Below are positions 51,149-58,073 of a DNA stretch of 64,000 nucleotides, piece by piece. The stretch comes from Amycolatopsis vastitatis (GTDB lineage Bacteria > Actinomycetota > Actinomycetes > Mycobacteriales > Pseudonocardiaceae), in NCBI RefSeq assembly GCF_002234595.1, contig NZ_NMUL01000077.1:1-64000 (forward strand), written 5' to 3'. Each line of letters begins with the position of its first letter. Position 1 is the first letter of the stretch. The notes beneath the pieces are model-generated. The model ran no database searches and was not told the DNA's origin. It worked only from the letters and a program-made list of their open reading frames with translations. Position numbers and translations under genes: made by a program.

Positions 51149-53464
51149 TCAACCGCCGTGGGTGGCCACAACAGGCCGCACGCGGCGTAGGGCGGCAACC
51201 GCGCCTTCCGTTCCTGCTGCCACTTCCCGTTCCAGTTCGTCGATCTTCCCATGCTCGACCAGCTGGTTAGTCAGCTCGAGGGCAGCCTGCCTATGACCGT
51301 TGTCGGCAAGGTCGCGCAGTATCGCGATGGCGTGCTCGACTGACCCGCGCGCGGCCAGCTGGGCCAACCGGGCGACGGCGAGCTGATCGCCTTTCATCGC
51401 GCTGACGAGCAGTACCTCGATGGCATCCTCGACCCGTCCCTGGTTGACCAGCAGGGCAGCCAACCGGGCGGCAACAACCCTGTCGCCGTTGTCGGCGTGG
51501 GGGCGGAGTACCTGGATGGCGTCCTCGGCCTGGTCCCGCATGACCAGCAGAGCAGCCAACTCGGTGGCCGCGTACTCGTCGCCCCCGTCGGCGCGTTCGC
51601 GTAGCTGCTCCACCTGTCCCTGTAGCGCCATCAGCCGAGCCAATTCACCGGCGGCGTACTCGTCGCCGTCGTCCGCACGTTGGCGCAGCTGCCCGACCTG
51701 TCCGTGTGCTGCAAGTACCTCAGCCAGCCTCGTGGCGGCGAGCGGGTCGGCGTTGTCGGCGTGAGGGCGGAGTACCTCGGTGGCGTCCTCGACCTGCTCC
51801 TGCTTGACCAGCAGAGCAGCCAAGTCGACGGCCGCCCAGCCGTCGCCGTTGTCGGCGTGGGGGCGTAGTACTTGGATGGCGTCCTCGACCTGTCCTTGCG
51901 CGACCAGCAGACCAGCCAACTCAGTGGCCGCGTACTCGTCGCCGCCATCGGCGCGGACCCGCAGTCGTTCGACCTGCCCGTTCGCGACCAGCAGGTCGAC
52001 CAGCCGTTCGGCGACATACTCGTCGCCGTTGTCGGCGTGGGCGCGCAGTACCTCGATGGCGTCTTCGATCTGTTCTCGCTCGCTCAGCAGATCGGCTAGT
52101 TCGATGGCGGCGACACCGTTGCCGGCGTGGGGGCGGAGTACCTGAATGGCGTCGTCGACCTGTTCTTGTGCGGCCAGCAGCTCAGCTAGTCGGACGGCGG
52201 CGTGCGCGTGGCCATTGTCGGCACGTTGGCGCAGTTCGTCCACTTGTTCCTGCTTGGCCAGCAGCCGAACCAGTTGGTTGGCAGCATGCCTATCGCTGGT
52301 GGAGCGGTCACGCAGCTGCGCGATCTGCCCGTTCTCGACGAGCAGCTGGGCCAGGTGGCGGGCGGCGTTCTCGTCGCCGCGGTCGGCGAGTTGTTGGAAG
52401 AGAGTGAAGGCTTCGTCGTCGCGGCCGCGACGTTCGGCGCTGTCAGCGAGACGGCCGGTATCGTCGGGGTGGTGGTGGCGGATGAGGACGTTCCAGGCGG
52501 CGTCAGGAAGGGGCTCGCGACGCCGGGCCTGCAGGGCGTGCTGGTGCAGGTAGTCGGCTACCTGGTAAGCGTCGATGGTGCCCATGCCGGCCGATACCGG
52601 GGTGAGGGCAGCAGTAGCGCCGTGCAGGAGCTGGGTGGCGTAGTTGAGCGCGTCGTCGAGCCAGGCCGAGGGCGCGGTGGCCTTCTGCCGCTCGTTCAGG
52701 TAGCTAGGAGCGGCGTCGGCGAGATAGTCGCGGGTGAGGGGCGCATGTGTGCCGACGCGACGGGCGTCTAGCGCGGCGATGATGACCGCCTGAGCGTAAG
52801 CAGGTGCTTCTGTCCAGTGGCGGATCAGGTCCGGGCCTGCGGCCATCACCTGTGTGAAGCCGGCGTCGGGGGTGTCGAGCGCGACCCGGATCCGGTGATC
52901 GGTGCCGGCGAGGTCCTCGGCGCGGCGCCGCTCGAACGGGCTGAACGCCGAGGGGACGTGCAGGACGTCGGCCAGGTCAAGCAAGCGCCGGTCGTTGGCA
53001 TACGGGTCCGGCCGACCGTCTTCGGGAAGCGCCACGCGCTTGCTGTGCTCGCCCGGCCAGCACGTCGCGACCAGCACCACCCCGGCCGCGATCAGCTCGC
53101 GGACCTGTCCCGACGACACACCCGCGGGATGGTCGAGGTAGTCCTGCAGCTCGTCCAGCCAGACCACCGTCCGCCCGGTCGGCTGCGCGGCGAACGCCCG
53201 CAGCGCCTCGGCGTCGCGCGGGTGCAGCAGCCACCAGTCCGGGATCACCGCCTCCACGGCCTCGAACAGGGCGCGGGTCTTCCCGACCGACGAGTCGCCG
53301 ACCAGGAGCACGAACCCGCCCTGGTGCTGTGCCCGAGTGAGCTTCGCGCGCAAGTCGGCGTCGAAGTCCCGAGGCACGTACAGCGGTAGCTCGCCATCAC
53401 CCGGCTCAGACTGCGTGGACTCGGGCGGCGGGGTGGTCTGGATCGCGGCGTGCACCCCCAGCAT
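51149..53464 (-). CDS. STAND-type ATPase with about twelve helical repeats
   Basis: 771 residues from the first Met of this part (53462-53464); no good ribosome-binding site is seen, and the frame is open further upstream. P-loop LLVGDSSVGKT near residue 60, Walker B RTVVWLDELQDYLDH near 105. From about 380 on, units of about 36 residues repeat (GDEYAATELAGLLVAQGQVE, DAIQVLRPHADNGDGWAAVD), resembling TPR/Sel1 repeats. Such proteins sense ligands with the repeats and use the ATPase as a switch. The frame change just upstream separates it from a hydrolase/ImuB chimera that may have supplied its N-terminus. Confidence 0.75.
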   Translation of the reverse strand: MLGVHAAIQTTPPPESTQSEPGDGELPLYVPRDFDADLRAKLTRAQHQGGFVLLVGDSSVGKTRALFEAVEAVIPDWWLLHPRDAEALRAFAAQPTGRTVVWLDELQDYLDHPAGVSSGQVRELIAAGVVLVATCWPGEHSKRVALPEDGRPDPYANDRRLLDLADVLHVPSAFSPFERRRAEDLAGTDHRIRVALDTPDAGFTQVMAAGPDLIRHWTEAPAYAQAVIIAALDARRVGTHAPLTRDYLADAAPSYLNERQKATAPSAWLDDALNYATQLLHGATAALTPVSAGMGTIDAYQVADYLHQHALQARRREPLPDAAWNVLIRHHHPDDTGRLADSAERRGRDDEAFTLFQQLADRGDENAARHLAQLLVENGQIAQLRDRSTSDRHAANQLVRLLAKQEQVDELRQRADNGHAHAAVRLAELLAAQEQVDDAIQVLRPHAGNGVAAIELADLLSEREQIEDAIEVLRAHADNGDEYVAERLVDLLVANGQVERLRVRADGGDEYAATELAGLLVAQGQVEDAIQVLRPHADNGDGWAAVDLAALLVKQEQVEDATEVLRPHADNADPLAATRLAEVLAAHGQVGQLRQRADDGDEYAAGELARLMALQGQVEQLRERADGGDEYAATELAALLVMRDQAEDAIQVLRPHADNGDRVVAARLAALLVNQGRVEDAIEVLLVSAMKGDQLAVARLAQLAARGSVEHAIAILRDLADNGHRQAALELTNQLVEHGKIDELEREVAAGTEGAVAALRRVRPVVATHGG

Positions 53465-53517
53465 CCGCGGCTGCGCGTCCCGGACCCGTACCGCTCCCGG
53501 CGGACAACGGTGGTGCT

Positions 53518-54336
53518 GGTTTGCCACCCGAGTACCCGGCGCGGCGGCCCGTCGCCGATCGCGACCGTGGCCGGCGGGGAGCTGAGCTCGCTGCGTTCGT
53601 TGCAGTGCACGACGTTGCCCACCACGTCGAAGACAGCCGCCGAGACCGGGCCGGACGGCACGAGCGCGGGTGACGGGACGGGCAGGCGTCCCGGCCACGG
53701 GCGGTCTTCGAGAACGGGGCGTCGGGGTTCGCCCCAGGGGACGAGCCGGACGCGCTCGGCCGGTCCGCGGCCGCCGTCCAGCAGCGGGGTGTACACCGCG
53801 TCTGGGCCGAGCAGGCCCTGGATCCGCACCAGCGCCCGGCCGGCGCGCTCGGCGGCGTCGGCGTCCTGGCCGATCGCGCCGAACTGCAGCTGCAGCGCCT
53901 GCCCGCCGACGACCTCCTCGGGATCGAGGGTCAACCGCACGATCCCGGCGCTGGGACGATCGCCGTCGCGGACGGTGAGCCAGCCCTCGCATTGCCAGCG
54001 CACCCGGTCCGCGGTGGCGCGGGCGGTCAGCGGCTCGGCGCACCGCCACACTCGCACCCGCTGCTCACCGGCCTCGGTGAGCGCGGTGATCGTCAGCCGG
54101 GTGCAGGCAAGCTCGACGTCATCCACGGTGAACATCGGGTCGCCGACAGCCAGTCGCTCCCCGGCTGGCCGGAACAGGTCCCCGTAGAAGCCCATCACCA
54201 CATCGTCCGCGGTGGCCGCGCCGCCATGGCCGGCGCGAGTGAGGCCGTCCAGCAGAGCTGGGGCCCAGTCACGCAACAGCGACTGCTCCCCCGCAACCTG
54301 CTGACCGATGCCGTGCACGCACACAATCCACGCCAT
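53518..54336 (-). pseudogene. Chimera of a hydrolase N-terminus and an ImuB (Y-family polymerase-like) C-terminus
   Basis: From the ATG at 54334-54336 (GGGAGG upstream) the first about 75 residues are the start of an alpha/beta-hydrolase-like protein (MAWIVCVHGIGQQVAGEQSL, DVVMGFYGDLFRPAGERLAV). Near 54111 the sequence switches to the C-terminal half of ImuB: LACTRLTITALTEAGEQ, CAEPLTARATADRVRWQCEG, RAGRALVRIQGLLGPDAVYT, RGPAERVRLVPWGEP. This ends near 53518 at PPRRVLGWQ, after which the STAND gene continues in another frame. Probably an illegitimate recombination product. Confidence 0.7.
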
Positions 54337-54402
54337 CACGCCTCCCACCGCGAGAGCGCACGAGTCTACGGGTGCGCTACGGCTGGAAATCGCTGGTCTC
54401 AC

Positions 54403-54843
54403 TGCACCCGTTGCCGTGGCGCCTGGCTACCACTCAGTCGGCCTAGCGATGGCGGCACGACCGAGGTGTTGGCGACCCATTCGAGGAACAACGGTTCGAA
54501 CACGCGAGCGTCAACGCGAATAGCGCACGATCGAATACGTGCACTGCACCGGCATAGAGCGGGCACATTCTGTGCGACCCTCCCGGCCCGGGCACCGGGG
54601 CCAACGCCGCTGCTGCACCTGCTCGACTCGGGCACGCCGAAACGGGTCCCTCGCCTGCGGTCGCCACTCGACTTCCTCGGGAAGAGGAGGGCGAACTCGT
54701 GGCCGCGCTCATCCTGGAGAAAGCCGGTTGACCTGTCGCCGGCCCCGGCCGCATGGTGATCTCGACGACTTACTCTGATCATCCATGTGGACGGCGACGA
54801 CCGAAATGTCCGGCCCGTTCGGCCGTCACCCTGATCCCTGAAA
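54403..54843. other. Intergenic stretch without a clear gene
   Basis: Only short, interrupted reading frames are seen on either strand. I found no RNA gene, terminator or regulatory motif I would defend. Confidence 0.4.
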
Positions 54844-55407
54844 TCAGCAGTCCGCCGGGATGTTCGCCGCAACAGCGCTGCTATCCACGAAACCCACCAT
54901 TTGTTGTTGGCTGTGGTTGACGACCAGGTCCCACCTCAGGTTGTTGTCATACACACTGCAGATGACGCCGATCGTGTCGCCGGGATTCACGATCTGGTAT
55001 TCCCAGGTCGGGTCTGTGTGCAGGTGCATCCAGGCAACCGGCTGGAAGACGTGAGCGGTCTGCCCCACTGTGGAGCAGGGCTGGAACGAGTTGTCGGTCA
55101 GGTAGCTCTCCGGGGTGTAGCCCGTACGCAGTCCTGTGCGGTCGTACACCACGTCCCAGTACTCGTTTCCATCTCCCCACGCGTAGCACACGGTCGAAAG
55201 GTGGTCCGTGTCGTAGGCGGTCAGGTGGTCGGATTGCACTGTCGGCAGAAAGTGAATCCACGCCCAGTCGATCTTCAGCCCTGTATCTTTGCCAACTGCC
55301 GGCTTTGCCGCAGCAGGCGCGGGCGCACCCGAGGCGGGCGTCGCCGACGGGGTGACGGCAAGTGCGATCGTCGCGGCGACCAGCAGTAACCTCACCAATT
55401 TTCGCAT
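54844..55407 (-). CDS. Secreted protein of unknown function
   Basis: 187 residues from the ATG at 55405-55407, with AAAGGAG eight bases before it. Signal peptide MRKLVRLLLVAATIALAVTP with an Ala-rich cleavage region. The mature part has several Trp and four Cys (VCYAWGDGNEYWDVVYDRTG, WDLVVNHSQQQMVGFVDSSA), resembling an SH3-like secreted fold. A remnant of an HTH-NB-ARC regulator lies divergently upstream, matching the secreted-protein/regulator pairs at 57.4-60.7 and 61.5-64 kb. Confidence 0.7.
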   Translation of the reverse strand: MRKLVRLLLVAATIALAVTPSATPASGAPAPAAAKPAVGKDTGLKIDWAWIHFLPTVQSDHLTAYDTDHLSTVCYAWGDGNEYWDVVYDRTGLRTGYTPESYLTDNSFQPCSTVGQTAHVFQPVAWMHLHTDPTWEYQIVNPGDTIGVICSVYDNNLRWDLVVNHSQQQMVGFVDSSAVAANIPADC

Positions 55408-55520
55408 CTCGAACTCTCCTTTGTGGCAGCGGGCGTCGAACCGTGCTGTCGACACGGCCGTTGGCGACGAGGGCTCGGGAATTAACTCGTTCCCAGTTTG
55501 CGACCATTGCCCTTGTCTAA

Positions 55521-55580
55521 GATCTCGGGTCTTTCGAGGGGATTGGGTGGGGGACGAGACCGGCTCGGTGGTGCGACGGC
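55521..55580 (+). pseudogene. 5' remnant of a third HTH-NB-ARC-TPR regulator gene
   Basis: This sequence matches the start region of the regulator at 61993 almost base for base: CTTTCGAGGGG before the start, then GGACGAGACCGGCTCGGTGG and TGCG. The start codon region has lost a base, and similarity stops after about 20 codons. What follows is the end of the type III PKS gene. Confidence 0.65.
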
Positions 55581-55617
55581 CTTGGGGTCTGTGCCCTCGG
55601 GGTCGGCGTCCGTTCAC

Positions 55618-56667
55618 TTACCTCCAGATGAGATGCGCGGCGGTGACGGTTATTCCGGGACCCATGCCGATGGCCAGGCCGTGTGCCCCCGGGGGCGGTG
55701 GCGTGGCATACGTCCTCGCGAGGACGTCCAGTATCGAGACGGCACCGGTATTGCCCACTTCTCGCAGGCTTTGCCGGGAGGGGCCGAGCAGCGCCGGATC
55801 ACAGCCGAGCTCCTCGACGAGCCGGTCCATGATGCGGGGACCGCCCGGGTGGACGACGACGAAGTCGACCCCGGTCTCGCCGATGCCGGGAAGTTTTCCG
55901 AGCCAGGGCAGGAGCTGCTGGACGGCGTCACCGACGGCATCGAAGAGGCGGGGCGAGTTGTGGCCGTGGAAACCGTCGTCCTGGAAACGGTAGCCGACGA
56001 TGTCCGAGGTGCCGGGAACGGTGTAGTCCCAGGTCTCTTCGATGCTCGGACCCGGTTCGGACCGCGTGTCACGCACGACGCAGGCGCCCGCCGCGTCGCC
56101 GAAGAGGGCGCGGGAGATCATCGCGTCCATGGCGAGGTCTGACGGGTGCACATAGGCCGGGAACAGGTCGGCCGCGACCACGAGGACGTTGCCGACCTCC
56201 GGCCTGGCACAGAGATCGGCCGCGCGTGCCAGCCCCCAGGAGCCACCGCTGCACCCGAGCTGGGTCGCCGGCACCCGGATGACGCCGGGTGCGAGGCCGA
56301 GCTGGTTGATCAGCGCGACGTCGAGCCCCGGCATGATGTAGCCGGTCGTGCTGGCGCAGACCAGGCCGTCGACTTCGGCCGGGGAAATGCCCACCTCGTC
56401 GAGCGCGTCACGCGCCGCCTGGCCGGCAAGATCGCAGGCCGCCTCGAAATGCCGGCGGGCGCGCTCGCCGGGCAGGAGGTGCGGGTCGTCGAGGGTGCCG
56501 CGTGGAATGGCGAGGCCACGGGTCCGTACATCGGTCGCCCTCATGGCGCGGAGTACGGCGCCGAGGCGTGGATGGTCCGGGTATCTGACCTCGGTCTCGA
56601 TGAGCACGTCCTCGAGAGCGACTCGGTCCTCGGGCAGGATGATGTGCGGGCGGGCGATGGTCGGCAT
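55618..56667 (-). CDS. Type III polyketide synthase (chalcone/stilbene synthase family)
   Basis: 349 residues, ATG after AAGGAG. The catalytic triad is visible: Cys139 in PATQLGCSGGSWGLARA, His273 in FVVVHPGGPRIM and Asn306 in REVGNTGAVSILDVLA. These enzymes condense malonyl-CoA units on a starter to give phenolics, pyrones or quinones; the product is unknown. It starts 14 bases after the DUF5317 gene and is third in the operon begun by the Cys-rich secreted protein. Confidence 0.92.
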   Translation of the reverse strand: MPTIARPHIILPEDRVALEDVLIETEVRYPDHPRLGAVLRAMRATDVRTRGLAIPRGTLDDPHLLPGERARRHFEAACDLAGQAARDALDEVGISPAEVDGLVCASTTGYIMPGLDVALINQLGLAPGVIRVPATQLGCSGGSWGLARAADLCARPEVGNVLVVAADLFPAYVHPSDLAMDAMISRALFGDAAGACVVRDTRSEPGPSIEETWDYTVPGTSDIVGYRFQDDGFHGHNSPRLFDAVGDAVQQLLPWLGKLPGIGETGVDFVVVHPGGPRIMDRLVEELGCDPALLGPSRQSLREVGNTGAVSILDVLARTYATPPPPGAHGLAIGMGPGITVTAAHLIWR

Positions 56668-56681
56668 CGCAGTGTTCTCCT

Positions 56682-57389
56682 TCAGTGAACGTCGTGGTCC
56701 TGCTTCTGTCCACAGTCGACAGACTCCGCACGATTCAGCTGGCTTCCCAGGGTGCACCGATCGTGTACAGGAGCGTTGCCAGGGTCAAGGTCGCGTACGC
56801 CGCCAGGAGCAAGCGTGCCCGGATCCGTCGCATGGTTCACCTCCTTCACTCGCATCGCCGTGAGAACAAGCAGGAACGTGCCCGTCAAGATGACCACGTC
56901 ACCGATACTGACGATCTTGTGCAGCCAGGACAGCGGAATGACGTCGGCCAGGAACATCACGCGGCTGTCCCCGGTCGCCGGTTGGTTCTTCGGTGTCGCG
57001 GCACCCGGCGCGAGCCCGATCATCTTCGCGGCCGCAGCTGAGTAGGGCATGCGACCGTTCACACCCATGGCAACGGCGTTCGCGAGACCGCCGGCGAGCA
57101 CGAGCAAACCGGCCAGGCGCATACCCCGCGCCCACCGGACCAAGTTGAGCACCAGCCACCACACGCCGACTGCCGAGACAACCAGGACCATCGGGACGTG
57201 CAGCGCCGCCTCGACGGCGTGCCGGATGTCCGGGGACGCGGTCTGCAGGAACTGGATCGACACCGCCGACCACAGCAACCACAAGTGACGGAATTGTTCC
57301 GCCAGCACCGAAAGACGGCCGCCGGTCAACTGACCGGCAGCAATGCCGGCCGGAATCGGTGCCACGGCCAAAGCGAGGAACGCGAGCAC
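56682..57389 (-). CDS. DUF5317-type membrane protein
   Basis: 235 residues with about five hydrophobic spans. The conserved stretch GGLANAVAMGVNGRMPYSA, SRVMFLADVIPLSWLHKIVS and GDVVILTGTFLLVLTAM fits DUF5317, whose role is unknown. It begins 15 bases after the Cys-rich gene and precedes the type III PKS. The last 45 residues are hydrophilic. Confidence 0.72.
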   Translation of the reverse strand: MLAFLALAVAPIPAGIAAGQLTGGRLSVLAEQFRHLWLLWSAVSIQFLQTASPDIRHAVEAALHVPMVLVVSAVGVWWLVLNLVRWARGMRLAGLLVLAGGLANAVAMGVNGRMPYSAAAAKMIGLAPGAATPKNQPATGDSRVMFLADVIPLSWLHKIVSIGDVVILTGTFLLVLTAMRVKEVNHATDPGTLAPGGVRDLDPGNAPVHDRCTLGSQLNRAESVDCGQKQDHDVH

Positions 57390-57404
57390 GACTGACTCTT
57401 CGGC

Positions 57405-57923
57405 TCAGCCGGCGCGTAGCCGGCCGGGCACGTACTGCTGGTTGCACGCCACTTGCCGCGGATGCGAGCTCACCGCCCTGGTGGGGCGCGGTGCTTCGCA
57501 GCAGGCGCCGGCGCAGTCGACAACGTCGACACGCGCATGCTGCGGGCAGTTCCCCACGCACTGCGGGGCCAGGTCCGACCCATTGTTCCAGCATCCTGGG
57601 GGCATGCATATCGGCTGCCGGTCGGGGCAGAATCCCGAACAGTCAGGGGCCTGCTTCTGCGGGCAGTTCCCCGAGCGCTGCGGGGCTAGTTCCAGTGTGT
57701 TGTTCCCGCAGGATGGGGGCGCGCACACCAACTGCTGATCCGGGCAGTATCCCGAACAGTCAGGGGTTCCCTTCTCCGGGCAGCTCCCCACGCACTGCGG
57801 GGCCGCGGCCTCGGCGACCGTGATGCGCTCGGCGTGTGCCGGGCTCGCGGTTGCGGTTCCTCCGATGGTCAGCCATGCCGCGGCAAGCGCGAAAAGGCCG
57901 ACGATCACGTGAATTCGTCGCAC
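57405..57923 (-). CDS. Secreted Cys-rich repeat protein
   Basis: 172 residues. Signal peptide (HVIVGLFALAAAWLTIGGTA). The mature part has about two and a half tandem repeats of roughly 38 residues, each with the pattern APQ..G.CP....PDCSGxCPDxQ..C.PP.C.NN. About 20 Cys suggest a disulfide-knotted or metal-binding extracellular protein. It heads the operon with the DUF5317 and PKS genes and diverges from the HTH-NB-ARC-TPR regulator. No family recognised. Confidence 0.7.
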   Translation of the reverse strand: MRRIHVIVGLFALAAAWLTIGGTATASPAHAERITVAEAAAPQCVGSCPEKGTPDCSGYCPDQQLVCAPPSCGNNTLELAPQRSGNCPQKQAPDCSGFCPDRQPICMPPGCWNNGSDLAPQCVGNCPQHARVDVVDCAGACCEAPRPTRAVSSHPRQVACNQQYVPGRLRAG

Positions 57924-57990
57924 ATCTTCCTCCAGGGTCGGCCGCGGCCGGTCAAGTGGTGTCCAGCTTGCGGCCGGGCCGGGACCGAGA

Positions 57991-58040
57991 CCAGGTCACG
58001 GACCAGCCATGTGTGACCGGTCGCGCGCTACCATGGGGCT
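57991..58040. promoter_or_regulatory. Shared operator/promoter element, copy A
   Basis: It begins CCAGGTCACGGACC and contains GGTCAC-N13-GTGACC and an imperfect CCaGCCA-N4-TGaCCGG palindrome, then CGCGCTACC. It aligns closely with 61914-61963, which stands at the same place before the other regulator. It lies between divergent genes. Confidence 0.65.
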
Positions 58041-58073
58041 GCGGGGAGTCATAACCGGGGGGAGACCGGCGTG

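Noticed and set aside
51420..52553. Open plus-strand frames opposite the STAND repeat region
   Set aside because: Their repetitiveness mirrors the helical repeats of the minus-strand protein; no independent start signals.
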